Assembly: GCA_014529385.2 (NCBI GenBank)
Contig: CM043966.1
Location: 39,864,037 to 39,926,036, forward strand
DNA length: 62,000 bases
Direction: 5' to 3'
Origin: Adiantum capillus-veneris
Lineage: Eukaryota > Streptophyta > Polypodiopsida > Polypodiales > Pteridaceae
Shown: piece after piece, positions 20,921 to 30,869 of the stretch
How the letters are laid out: each line of letters starts with the position of its first letter
How positions within the stretch are numbered: position 1 is the first letter of the stretch
Notes under the pieces: generated by a model
Databases searched by the model: none
Seen by the model: the letters and a program-made list of their open reading frames with translations, nothing else
What the model was told of the DNA's origin: nothing
Translations under genes and position numbers: made by a program

Positions 20921-23197
20921 TCAAGGGGTCAAGGTAGGTTGCAAATCGAAGGCTTCCAGGTAAAGTGATAACACAGTTGGTGACTCTGCAAGTTCACCTT
21001 CTTCCATCCACTTAGCATCCATTGGTGGATAGTTTCTGAACTTTACCAAGTAACGCCTGGCAACCTTGCCTTTCACTTTCCTTTCTTTGTGTGCCAAAAT
21101 CTGTTCAGGGACCAAGATCTCGTCAAGTTCCTCGACTTCCGGCTGATCTTCAGCTGGCATATCTTCTGGCACATCACCCACATAGGGTCTGAGAAGACTC
21201 ACATGAAACGCATTGTGAATCTTCCAACTGTCAGGCAATTTCAGCCTATATGCAACATCACTGATTATGTCGCATACCTGAAAAGGCCCATAGTAACGCA
21301 TGCTGAGCTTTGGAAACAGTCTTTCCTTGCCCTTCATCTTCTTTAACCTTGCCTTTTCAAAGCGTAAAAGCACCCAATCACCAAGTGAATATACCACTTC
21401 ACGACGGTGACGATCAGCTGCTTTCTTTTGCTTTGCCTGAGTCCTTTCTAAGGCCACTTTGACCTTCTTGTACATTTCATCCATGTCCTGAACATACTTA
21501 TCTGCTTCAAATATCTTGTCCTTTGTATGCAGTATGGGAGGAACTTTCTTGCCACCTTCAACTATCTCAAAAGGTGCCTTGCCAGTTGATGAATGCACTG
21601 TATTATTGTATGCATACTCCACCAATGGCAAATATTGCTCCCATTTTCCTTTATGCTCTGACACATAGCACTTCAGCAGATCTAGGACAGTAGAATTTGC
21701 CTCTTCTGACTGCCCATCTGTTTGAGGATGAAATGACGAAGAGAATTTGAGCGTGGTGCCCATATTCTCAAACAAGCCTTTCCAGAACAAACTAGTCATG
21801 CGTGGATCACGGTCGCTAATAATCGACTGTGGCATGCCATGATACTTGAAAATATTGCTCATAAACAAGCGTGCCATCTGATCTGGCTTTATCTTCTTCC
21901 TGACAGGAATAAAATGAGCCTGTTTGCTGAATCTGCAAATAATGGTCCAAATACCATCATTTCCTGTCTGCGTTCTCGGAAGATCAAAGATAAAATCCAT
22001 AGCAATACTTTCCCATGGTTTATCTGGAATAGGTAGTGGTTGCAATAACCCTGGTGCCTTTTGCCTGTCAAACTTGACCTTTTGGCATATTAGGCATTCT
22101 CGCACAAAGGCATCCACATCCCTTCTCAATGTAGGCCAATAGAAGAATGTCTCTACCGCTTTAACTGTAGCATCGATACCACGATGCCCTGCATACGGTG
22201 GGACATGACTCTCTTCCATAACTTTGTGTCGCAATGGCTTTGTGACACACAATCTGCCATGCATCATCATGAACCCGTCTTTAAGAAGATAGTGTTCATG
22301 ATGTTGTCCATCCATTAGTTGCTCGAAGACCCTTGCAAAATCTTCATCATTTGCATACTGTTCTCTCATATCATCAAGTTCATGATGATAAGGAATCGAC
22401 ACAGCTGAAATTTGTGGCTTTCTTGACAAGGCATCAGCCACAACGTTCTTCTTGCCTTCCACATGCACAATCTGAAAATGGAACATGGACAAGATATTTG
22501 CCCATCGCATATGCTTCTCAGATAACTTTGTCTGTGTCAAGAAGTATCGCAAGGTCTGATGGTCCGTTTGGACAACAAAGTCTGCACCTAGCAGGTAGTG
22601 TTTCCAACTTAAGAGCGCATGAATCACAGCCAGTAACTCTTTCTCATAGACCTGCATGGTCATCTCTGGCCCTTGCAAAATTCTGCTCTCATAGGCTACT
22701 ACCCTGCCATCTTGCATTAGCACAGCACCAATGCTACTACCGCAGGCATCACACTGGACCACAAATGACTTCCTAAGATCTGGCAACACAATGACTGGAT
22801 CCGAAGTCATCTTTTCCTTTAAGAGATTAAAAGCTGAAATCTCTTTTTGTGTCCATCTAAAGGTGACTGCCTTCTTTTGAAGAGCATGTAAAGGTGAAGC
22901 AATCTCAGCGAAATTTCGGATAAACCTTCTGTAATAGGAGCATAGTCCCAAGAAGCTTCGGACATCATGCACCGTCTTCAAATTTGGCCATGACTTGATC
23001 GCTTCGACTTTTGCAGGATCCATTCTGACACCATCCTTTGAGACAATGTGTCCCAGAAAGTGAATCTCTTTCAAAAAAAACTCACTTTTCTTTGCATTGA
23101 TGAGCAACCTATGACTGCGTAGCTCTTTGAACACAATGGCCAAGTGATGCCTATGCTCCTCTTCATTCTTTGAGTAGGCCACAACAGTATTTTTCAA
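20921..23197 (-). CDS. Partial Pol: RT C-terminus, RNase H, integrase, chromodomain
   Basis: An open frame of about 758 codons. It starts mid-reverse transcriptase with VVAYSKNEEEHRHHL, the sequence that normally follows the YxDD catalytic site, so the palm catalytic motif is missing. Then come the RT thumb (FLGHIVSKDGV), RNase H (FVVQCDACGSSIGAVLMQDG; TDHQTLRYF; VADALSR) and an integrase HHCC finger (H-x6-H, CLIC). The catalytic D,D-35-E triad is in AMDFIFDLP, IISDRDP and DGQSEEAN with exactly 35 residues between the last two. A GPFQV/HNAFHVSLLRPY region follows, then a C-terminal chromodomain (YLVKFRNYPPMDAKWMEE). Integrase looks intact. There is no ATG at the start of the conserved region; the frame opens at a deletion junction, so how it would be translated is unclear. 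Confidence 0.93.
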   Translation of the reverse strand: MKNTVVAYSKNEEEHRHHLAIVFKELRSHRLLINAKKSEFFLKEIHFLGHIVSKDGVRMDPAKVEAIKSWPNLKTVHDVRSFLGLCSYYRRFIRNFAEIASPLHALQKKAVTFRWTQKEISAFNLLKEKMTSDPVIVLPDLRKSFVVQCDACGSSIGAVLMQDGRVVAYESRILQGPEMTMQVYEKELLAVIHALLSWKHYLLGADFVVQTDHQTLRYFLTQTKLSEKHMRWANILSMFHFQIVHVEGKKNVVADALSRKPQISAVSIPYHHELDDMREQYANDEDFARVFEQLMDGQHHEHYLLKDGFMMMHGRLCVTKPLRHKVMEESHVPPYAGHRGIDATVKAVETFFYWPTLRRDVDAFVRECLICQKVKFDRQKAPGLLQPLPIPDKPWESIAMDFIFDLPRTQTGNDGIWTIICRFSKQAHFIPVRKKIKPDQMARLFMSNIFKYHGMPQSIISDRDPRMTSLFWKGLFENMGTTLKFSSSFHPQTDGQSEEANSTVLDLLKCYVSEHKGKWEQYLPLVEYAYNNTVHSSTGKAPFEIVEGGKKVPPILHTKDKIFEADKYVQDMDEMYKKVKVALERTQAKQKKAADRHRREVVYSLGDWVLLRFEKARLKKMKGKERLFPKLSMRYYGPFQVCDIISDVAYRLKLPDSWKIHNAFHVSLLRPYVGDVPEDMPAEDQPEVEELDEILVPEQILAHKERKVKGKVARRYLVKFRNYPPMDAKWMEEGELAESPTVLSLYLEAFDLQPTLTP

Positions 23198-24413
23198 TCT
23201 GTTCTGTCAATGGCACAAACCTATAGGAAGTTACTGGAAGTAGAGCTTTCCAAAACTTCCGATTGTAATCATCCAGATTTCTGCAAGTGGCAGCATTAAG
23301 CTGGTGCCATTCTGTCATGACATCTGCTTCGAAATCATCAGATAACCATGCTGCTGCAAAAATCTGCTTGAAGTAAATCCATGTGGACGGAGCTTGCCCT
23401 TGAAGCAATAAAGTTGTCCACCATTGTCCCGCATTCCCTGTCAAGAAAGTGGCTGCCTTGCGGACCTTTGAAGCCTCTGTAAAGTTTCCCCCTGCATAGG
23501 CCTTGTCAAACTGCTGGAGGAATGAAAGAGCCTTCTTCCTGTCATCAAACCCTGTAAAGGTCGTGAATGACACTCCTTTGCCACCTTCTTTGTACGGAGT
23601 TGGCCTCTCCAGCGGCGTTAAATTGTCATATGGAAGTGACTGAAACATGGGAACACTATTAAGGTTCATCTGTGTTCCTTGGCCGCTATTAACTTGACCT
23701 GGAAATGCCATATTTGGCTGCTGATTTGTAATTCCAGCCATACCAAAATTTGCTTGTGGCATCCCAAATTGTCCCTGAGTGCTTTGAAACCCTGGTTGCA
23801 TACCCATGACACTGTACATGGGGTTAGGCATCATCGTTTGAGCACCCGCAAACACTGTTCCTGGCGTATAAAACTGATTTCCAGGTGCATGACCAGCCAT
23901 GCTCTGAAATACCGATCCACCTCCAAAATAGCCAGGGTGTACTGAAGGTGGTGGGAAGACTTGTTGCATAGCCTGTAGGTTGCTTCCCTGCCCATTAGAA
24001 CCAGGTATAGGCTGCTGAAAGATGGCGGGCTGAACTGGTACAGTTTGAAAGACTGGCATCTCAGCCACCTGTTCTTGCACCTTAGGCATAAGTTGTGGAG
24101 ACTGCATATTCTCCGTCAAGTGTACAGGTGTTTCCATTGACTGTGCGGTATGAATCACCTGTGCTCGAGCCTTAACAGGCTTTTGAATATGATCCAGTGA
24201 CCCAACTTGCTGAGACGGAACAGGAGGTTGCAGAAAGGCTAAAAACCTCGGATTCTGCATTACTTGTGTGAACATAGCCACAGCAGTAGCCAACTGGGTC
24301 CTGAATATATCATCATCAGTCTGTGGTGGTCTTGAGGACTCACCCACTTCATGTGTCTGTTGACCCTGTGAAGAGGAAACCTCTTCAGTCACATCATCTG
24401 GTCTGTCAGCCAT
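23163..24413 (-). CDS. Gag (capsid region), truncated by the deletion
   Basis: Structural protein of the chromovirus. ATG 24,413 (MADRPDD) was chosen because the frame upstream has no other ATG. The first about 270 residues are Gln/Pro/Met-rich, low-complexity sequence. The retrotransposon Gag domain follows (FTGFDDRKKALSFLQQFDKA, AGQWWTTLL, YNRKFWKALLPV, IEKYCCGL). It stops at TGA 23,163-23,165 just after YCCGLLKE, overlapping the pol frame by 35 bp in a different frame. The knuckle and protease that should follow are absent. The junction between Gag and RT lies within about 23,170-23,195. Confidence 0.92.
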   Translation of the reverse strand: MADRPDDVTEEVSSSQGQQTHEVGESSRPPQTDDDIFRTQLATAVAMFTQVMQNPRFLAFLQPPVPSQQVGSLDHIQKPVKARAQVIHTAQSMETPVHLTENMQSPQLMPKVQEQVAEMPVFQTVPVQPAIFQQPIPGSNGQGSNLQAMQQVFPPPSVHPGYFGGGSVFQSMAGHAPGNQFYTPGTVFAGAQTMMPNPMYSVMGMQPGFQSTQGQFGMPQANFGMAGITNQQPNMAFPGQVNSGQGTQMNLNSVPMFQSLPYDNLTPLERPTPYKEGGKGVSFTTFTGFDDRKKALSFLQQFDKAYAGGNFTEASKVRKAATFLTGNAGQWWTTLLLQGQAPSTWIYFKQIFAAAWLSDDFEADVMTEWHQLNAATCRNLDDYNRKFWKALLPVTSYRFVPLTEQIEKYCCGLLKE

Positions 24414-24500
24414 AATTACAATTCCTTGTGTCTGGTGTATGATCCCCTGTGTCTTCAAGCCCAAAACTGACCAAGGCTCACTTCTATGGGAAAAAGTGAT

Positions 24501-24521
24501 TTAATCCCGTCGATGGAACCA
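24501..24521 (-). promoter_or_regulatory. Primer binding site of the chromovirus
   Basis: The minus strand directly after the 5' LTR reads TGGTTCCATCGACGGGATTA. It starts with the TGG that pairs with a tRNA CCA end and could pair with about 18-20 nt of a tRNA 3' end. It is not the initiator-Met site used by the other elements here. Which tRNA it matches I cannot say without a tRNA set. Confidence 0.75.
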
Positions 24522-25999
24522 TGAAACCGGCCTGTTCAATCCAAAAAGGGCGGTAGACTTTACTTTAAACCTTGATTTAGCTTTCACCCATTATTAATCG
24601 TCTATTGTACCTGTACTTTCAAGACACAACAAAGGGGAGAGGGATACAGGCTGCTAGATTGCACCTGTATGAGTAGACGGACACCAGATTGGCCCCTAAC
24701 TTAGGCGCCCCTTTCGGTATTTCTTTATTGTTCAAAAGAGGAAATAAACGCTGTGGTTCCCTACAAGCTGCCCCGCACAAACTCGGCTGAATTTCCACTG
24801 TTCCAGCCCGATTTCGGCAGCATAACTGTACTAGAACCCTTCACAGTCAGTATTCCCACGCATTGAATGACTTTCCCGACGCATACGGGCACTTTGCAAA
24901 ACCTGGCGAGAATCTGCAGCACGCTGAATTCTCTGTTTTCAGCCCTGAAAATGCGCCAGATCGCCTGTACAGCGGTCCCCTTGCGTCCCCGAACCTCCTG
25001 GGGGTATTAGGGTCCGTTTAGGGCCAAAACCCTAAACCTGCAAAAATACACAGCAGGCTGTAATTCACTGTTTCGGGCTCCGTTCCGCGTGCCGGTCGCA
25101 TCCCTAGCAAGTCCTCGAGCTCCTGCACCTGTAGGGCTACTTGCCCTTTGAATCGGACGAGATTTCTGGCGTGAAACCTCTCCGAATTCACCTGTACCTG
25201 CGGGGGGATTAGCCGCTAGCTAATCCAGTACCTGTGCAAGAGGCTCTTGCCTCGGCAATCGCGCATGAACCCACACAACTGTACATTGGTCAAATGAAGA
25301 GCCCACTAGAGGGGCATAACATACTGCCAAAGGGGAGAGAGAGGGCAGTGCGTAGCGTGCAGGGCATCACTCCTGGCACCGCACTGTGCATAAGAGGGAA
25401 AGCAAGCACTCCATAGCTCTTAACCTGTGACAGAGACTTGCAAAATGAGCCTCCCAGCTATAAATCACGTTTTTGCCTTCTCTATAAGTAGTAAACTGGC
25501 CTCAAAGTGCCAAGTGTCACTCATTTGTGCATTTTCCCGCTTTAGACCCTCGGGTCTAAAAATATCTCACCTGCAGCCTCTGTTGACTTGGCCACAGAGT
25601 AACAAAATGATCCCCATGTCAAACTGCACGTAATGACGCGAAGACATTTTCAGGTCCCAAAATAGCAGTTCCCTAAATTTTAGGAGATGCTGCCATTGTA
25701 TCTTTCTAGGTCATCCGACCCTCTTTGTACACTGCGGCCACATCCAGAACTGAAATGTAGCCTCTGTAGCAAAGGATTCCACTTTGGCTAGTCAATGACC
25801 CCACTTGGCTAACCATAGTCCTTGTCCAACCTTAGTGCTCTCTTGCCCTCAGGCCCGGACTCCCTCTGGACAGTTCCACACTAGCTATGCAATGCAGGGC
25901 AGTTAGATTTCCCGAGGGGTGTTTCCAAAAAGTGAAAGTAAATAGATAATAAGAAAGAAATCAACAAAAAGGATAGATAGTAGTCACACGCTGGTGACA
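24522..25999 (-). repeat. 5' LTR of the chromovirus
   Basis: Partner of 18,870-20,347, same length. It is followed (on +) by the target duplication ACAGC at 26,000-26,004. Confidence 0.96.
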
Positions 26000-26003
26000 A
26001 CAG

Positions 26004-27270
26004 CTCGTCCACGACGTTCATATACATCCATCAGGTACCCCAATGTGTCGCTGAATCGCCCAATTACAAAAGCTCTAAACGACCACTTATAAACCCCAAG
26101 CACTTGTTCCAGATTGCCCTTGCATGCTTTGTCACCTCACTCGGTGGTATCTATCAAGGGGTGCCTAAGCAAACCTTCATCTGCTTGTGCATCTCATCCA
26201 TAGCATCATTCATTCACATGGTCCCAACTACTGCAAGGAAACAATGTGTGGTTGATAACAATAATAAGAAGGCCAAGGGATCAATTGTTTCTCTATTTTG
26301 CACCCTCATCCCAATTCAAGTATCTGTTATGGCCATTCTCCTCTCTTTGTTCTTCCTTCCAATATCTTCCACCTAGTGTACTTACCATGTCTTCGATCAT
26401 GAAAGGGAGTCCGAGCGAGGAATATGCCTTTCTTCATGGCACATATCCTGTACATTTTCATCAATAGTTACTTGTCCAACAAACACACTTAACATTAAAG
26501 AGACCATGAGTATCTACTGAAAGTCGTAGCCCTTTGGATCGAATCTATAAGGTACTAAATGCCGCAATCATCACAGCAAGTTGGGAGTGTCCACATGTTA
26601 AATGATTCCCACCTAATAAATTCCGATCTACAACATTGGAAGTGATCAGCAATGATTCCCACCTAATAAATTCCAATCTGTATTGACGGAATTCAGAGTT
26701 TTGTAACCCATTGTATTGACGGAATTCAGAGTTTGTAGCCAGTATGTCCGTTTATCATTTGTTTTATGAGACTAGACTATGAGTAGAGTTTTTTTTGGCA
26801 TCATCATGTTAAATTACATAACATCTGGAATGGAGCTCGGCATTGTTCATGCTTTTGCATGAGTTTAAATCGCCCTCATCACTTAACAAACACATGCCTT
26901 TGTACGTCAATAGACTGCTCGTCCACGACGTTCATATACATCCATCAGGTACCCCTATGTGTTGCTGAATCGCCCAACAAAAGCTCTGCACGACCACTTA
27001 TAAACCCCAAGTCCGGTGGTATCTATCAAGGGGTGCCCAAGCAAGCCTTCCTCTGCTTGTGCATCTCATCCATAGCATCATTCATTCACACGGTCCTAGC
27101 CCAATCACAATGTGTGGAGAACAATAATAATAAGGCCAAGGGATCAATTGTTGCTCTATTCTGCCCTCTTCCGGCTAGTATATTTCGATTAAAGAGCGTC
27201 CCAAATCTTTTTCCCTGCAAGAATGCCCGCCCTTCAGGACACACATCTTGTACATTTTCATCAAAAGTTA
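26004..27270. repeat. Segmental direct duplication of unknown origin
   Basis: Sequence at 26,004-26,300 (ctcgtccacgacgttcatat onward, including ggtatctatcaaggggtgcc and gcatctcatccatagcatca) recurs at about 26,921-27,155 with indels. Between them are small tandem copies: aatgattcccacctaataaa at 26,602 and 26,652, and gtattgacggaattcagag at about 26,681 and 26,714. The minus strand of copy 1 reads FSDTLGYLMDVYERRGRAV; copy 2 has a stop at the TLG position. It may be a duplicated host-gene fragment, not identified. Confidence 0.5.
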
Positions 27271-27955
27271 GTCTTAGTGACGACAGGCATGAATTTAAAA
27301 GCAAGGATGTGTGTGTGTGTGTGTCCTCCTCATCCTGAATACTGTATAAGTCATCCGCTCCATCATGCATCGTATTGACTAAACACTTCGACATCTACGC
27401 GAGCGTCGTCAGTGCCCAATAGGCAATAGTAAGGCAGACACAGCCATAATGAAGCCTAGCACTGCAAGCGGCATTAAATAGGAAAAATTAACACAAATGA
27501 GGTAGTTACTTTCAGAACACCCTAAAAACTGAAGATGAACCAGAAAAAGTACGTCTCCTCTATCATAGATCCTAATTTTACTTGGTGGGCATCGTAGATC
27601 CCATCTTGTGGCTTCGGTCTGTTGTATACTTATCACACACCTACCTCATTAAGGACTATGATGATTGTGGCACTTTAGATACGTGTTTTGACACCTGCAA
27701 AACACGTAAAAAGGGGTTTTCTATTGAATGGGTAATCTTTCCAGATCTGTTTGCTCGAGAAAACGAGAAAACACTACTACTGTCATGCCGTAATCTCTGG
27801 TACATTCTTGGCATTCTTGACTGAGTAATAGACATTCTTGGCAGGGATCCATGGTCCAAATTAGGCGAAGCAGGGGATTCTTATTACCAGACCAAGCGAC
27901 TGATGCATACACAATTAATAGGCAGCAATAACAGAAACATGTCAAGAGACAGAGG

Positions 27956-28390
27956 CTACCCTCTCAGTGAAAGGACAAGGTAAAGAGCGGATTCCTTCCA
28001 AATATTGTAATCCACAAGTGGTACGCCCATCCGCCAGTTGCTTTCCTGCAAAGATCAAACATTGCTGGTCAGGGGGATACCTTCCTCATCCTGAATCTTC
28101 GTCTTCCCATTATCAATTTCGTAAGAGGTCTCAGCCTCCAGGGTGATGGTATACCATCCTTCTCATGGATCTTAACGCTTACCATTTGTATCAGAGTTTT
28201 CACAAAGGTCTCCATGCCAACACGCAAGCACAGCACAGCACAAGTTGAAGGGTGGACCCCTTTTGAATATGCAACCAGCAAGAATGCGGCCATCTTCCGG
28301 AGAGGATGAGGTGATGCTGGTCAGAAGGGATAACCGTCCTTGTCGATGGTATCAGAAATTTTGAGTTTCAGAGTAGCGTTCTCAGATATG
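27956..28390 (-). pseudogene. Polyubiquitin pseudogene (two degenerate head-to-tail repeats)
   Basis: Ubiquitin is the 76-residue protein tag; polyubiquitin genes encode head-to-tail repeats. On the minus strand the upstream repeat gives ATLKLKISDTID (like TITLEVESSDTID) and ends CLRVG, followed directly by METFVKTL at 28,215, the repeat boundary RLRGG-MQIFVKTL. The second repeat has ITLEAETSYEID, KTKIQDEEGIP, then after a frameshift PDQQCLIFAGKQLADGRTT and DYNIWKESALYLVLSLRG, closed by TAG at 27,956. A second partial run, VSVKIHEKDGIP, is fused inside the repeat, so unequal recombination or deletion shuffled the units. Several frame changes and stops make it non-functional. Confidence 0.85.
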
Positions 28391-28654
28391 GTAGACGCTA
28401 GCCGGCAAAGATAAGGCGCCTACTCACCCTCAAGACTAAAGTGCCACGGGCATGGGAGGGTGGGATCTACGGCCAGGGGATTGTGGGCCGTAGATCTGGA
28501 ATGTGGGTACCCTAGATTTTTTTTGTAAAAAGTAATTTAGGGTACCCGGGGGATTGTGGGTCGTAGATCTGGAATGCGGTATCTTAAATTACTTTTTACA
28601 AAAGTAATCTAGGATACCCGAGTATTGGAAGTAATCTAGGGTACCCACGTTTGC

Positions 28655-28725
28655 GGGTGTGGTTTTGAACCCGTGACCTCACCCACGGGAGACGGATACC
28701 CTAACCACTACGCCATGCACGCGTT
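28655..28725 (-). repeat. tRNA-derived (SINE-like) segment inside the MITE
   Basis: The minus strand carries an A-box-like TGGCGTAGTGGTTA (28,702-28,715) and a B-box-like GGTTCAAAACC (28,661-28,671), the two internal pol III promoter boxes, with tRNA-like spacing. The acceptor arms do not pair well, so this is a tRNA-derived repeat rather than a working tRNA gene. Confidence 0.6.
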
Positions 28726-28781
28726 GTGAAACGAGGGATCCCTAGTTTACTTAAAACCTGTATGTACAAGGGCCGCAGCCA

Positions 28782-28811
28782 AAAGTAATCTAGGGTACCC
28801 TAGATTACTTT
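28782..28811. repeat. Perfect 30-bp palindrome
   Basis: Arm AAAGTAATCTAGGGT is followed directly by its exact reverse complement, centred on GGTACC. The same half-sequence occurs singly several more times in the MITE. Confidence 0.95.
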
Positions 28812-29236
28812 CGGCGCCGCCACTGGGATCTACGGCCCACAATCCCTCGACCGTAGATCCCACCCTCCCATGCCCGTGTCACTTAGTCCTGAGGCCTACC
28901 CACCTCTCAGTTCTTACAAACGTCATCCCCCACCCATGAGACAAATTGACACCCTTTTTCCAATGGGGGTCAACTGTGTGCACGCAATCCAGTGTTCGGG
29001 AAAAATCATTTTTCCAAACATACAAAATTCCCTTTCTTGAATTTTCCAAGAGGAAATCTTTGAAAATTATGTTTATTTTTGGGGGTTTTACAATAGTTTT
29101 CTCTATTTTGGGGCGGAATTTCTCCTTTTCCTCTTGCCTTCAATCGGCATTTTTGAAATTGGAAACGGCACGATATTAAGTTGAGACACATTTTTCTCGA
29201 GCACTGACGCAATCTATATCCAAGACTAAGATTCCT

Positions 29237-29292
29237 GGATTCGAACCCTCACCACCTTGAGCTCAGAACTCTATGAGTGCAGGACTAAGCCA
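29237..29292 (-). repeat. tRNA-derived SINE fragment
   Basis: The minus strand has an exact B box GGTTCGAATCC (29,237-29,247) and an A-box-like TGGCTTAGTCCT (29,281-29,292). A related, more decayed segment lies at about 29,510-29,580 (tagcttattggtaaggc; gaggtggtgagtacgaac). Confidence 0.5.
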
Positions 29293-30229
29293 TTCGGGCA
29301 AGTGCTCACACTGAAAGACTACACGTCTCCCACTTTTTTCAACCCCCCCCCCCCCCGGCCCACGAGACTAATTGACACCCTTTTCTCAATGGGGATCAAT
29401 GGTGTGCACGTAATATGTATCCAAGGTCGTCCGATGGACAAGGAGAGTAATTTAAGAATCTACGGAATCTTCTAAGCCTTAGAAAGACAAAAAGGTCACG
29501 TGGGTGGAGCGCTAGTGTTCGTACTCACCACCTCAAGCTTGTTGACCCAATGCCTTACCAATAAGCTATTCGTTGCGACTTGAAATGAGGTGCATAAATA
29601 AAATATATTAAGAAAACCTCAGATTTTGATGTTTTGTGGATCAGAAAGGGATCACATTTGAATCACACAACATGTGTAGCTCACATGGAAATCACATTGT
29701 GATCATAGCAAAATCACACTCTGATCACATCATATGATGATCACGCTGTTACATCCGCAAAAGAAATTGTAGATGAGCGCAGACGGTGCCTTTTGATGGT
29801 GACCATTGATCCCCACTTAAGAGGTCCGTGTTAATTAGTTCTGAGGGCCCCCCGCCCCTCGGCACCCTCCGCCCTACTACCAATGCATGCGAGCTGCTAC
29901 CCACATATCCGTCGAAGCCTTCCTCTACTAGCCCATCGTCTTTGCATGCAACCTTCCCATTTTTTTTTGTTGTTGAGAGAGTATCACCTCAAGTTCACTT
30001 CAAAAGAACACTTCTCAAAATGTGTACAACATAACCCATCGTCTTTGCACGCAACCTTCCCATTTTTGTTTGTTGTCGAGAGAGTATCACCTCAGATTCA
30101 CATCAAAAGAACACTTCTCAAAACGTGTATCGCATTATTACTTCCGCCCTGCCACACGCTTACATGGCAAAAGTCAGGGCAACAGATAAGTAGGACACCT
30201 ACATTCCACAAAGACATGCATGGGAAACA

Positions 30230-30540
30230 AGGTTAGGGCATATGTCTCTCGTTTCCCAAGCTATGGGTTCAATCCTCGAAGGTGGGAGGGGTGATGCTAA
30301 TAATTGAGGCCCCTATCAGAGACATGCATAGGACTAGAAATTACATGGACTGTATAGAGAAATAGAATAAGCAAGACTACAAATTGCCTACTTATGGGTG
30401 AGGGATCACCAGATGCACAACGAATATAGTTTTTCCAAGTCACATGCACACACATTAGGCATCGTTCAAACTATCTGACATGTCATGTTAAGCAAACATT
30501 GGTCAACAGAATCGAAGAGCTTTTTGGTTCGACCCCTGAA
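30230..30540 (+). repeat. Further tRNA-like B-box segments
   Basis: On the plus strand, gggttcaatcc near 30,266 and an exact-type B box ggttcgacccc near 30,526, each about 30-50 bp after a weak A-box-like stretch. They are probably old SINE remnants; boundaries are not visible. Confidence 0.35.
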
Positions 30541-30869
30541 GCAGGCACTCTCTCCTTAGATGCATAGATCTCCTCTTGTAACAAAGCGATAAAGAGATCC
30601 ATGCACTTTGAAAGCTAGCCCACGAATGCGCGAGTATCCAAGCATATGATCTATTATCACGATCGAGCTTAGGGTGCATTTGAGTACACAAAAAGACAAC
30701 AGAACCTTTTGCAAGGGTGTATGCATGATAATGTGTACTCACTTTCAGAAACTACCCCCACCAAGAAATCCAAAAACAGCCTCTTTCTTGCCACTCCTAC
30801 GTACATTTGACTTGCTTGCACTTACTTTGAAGAGGCAAGATTTGGTAGCCACACAAAGCACATAGTTGC

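Larger units (their letters stand above)
18870..25999 (-). mobile_element. Chromovirus (Ty3-type LTR retrotransposon), young internal-deletion derivative
   Basis: Two LTRs of 1,478 bp (18,870-20,347 and 24,522-25,999) flank gag and pol on the minus strand. Both LTRs have equal length, I saw no difference in the stretches compared, and they share short open frames residue for residue. The element is bounded by a perfect 5-bp target duplication ACAGC (18,865-18,869 and 26,000-26,004). A primer site and a polypurine tract are in the expected places. The internal part lacks the end of Gag, the knuckle, the protease and the first half of reverse transcriptase. Near-zero LTR divergence means recent insertion, and a deletion derivative must have been mobilised in trans. 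Confidence 0.97.
28429..28893. mobile_element. Mutator-like non-autonomous element (MITE) with ~70-bp terminal inverted repeats
   Basis: Left end ctcaagactaaagtgccacg onward (to about 28,497) is repeated inverted at 28,825-28,893 with few differences, sharing cacgggcatgggagggtggg and attgtgggccgtagatc. Flanks are gcctactcacc (28,418-28,428) and gcctacccacc (28,894-28,904), an 11-bp direct repeat with one mismatch. Long inverted repeats with a 9-11 bp target duplication are typical of Mutator-like elements (family knowledge). There is no transposase. The inside contains repeated gtaatctagggtaccc modules and a tRNA-like segment. Confidence 0.8.

Noticed and set aside
21089-22776. Plus-strand frames across chromovirus pol
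   Set aside because: Antisense shadows of pol.
25234-25633. Small plus-strand genes at 25,234-25,416 and 25,427-25,633 (and the same at 19,582-19,981)
   Set aside because: They are the same positions within both LTRs of the chromovirus, antisense to it, with no family similarity.
28655-28725. A functional tRNA gene on the minus strand
   Set aside because: A and B boxes are present but the acceptor stem does not pair and the T-stem is poor; better read as tRNA-derived.
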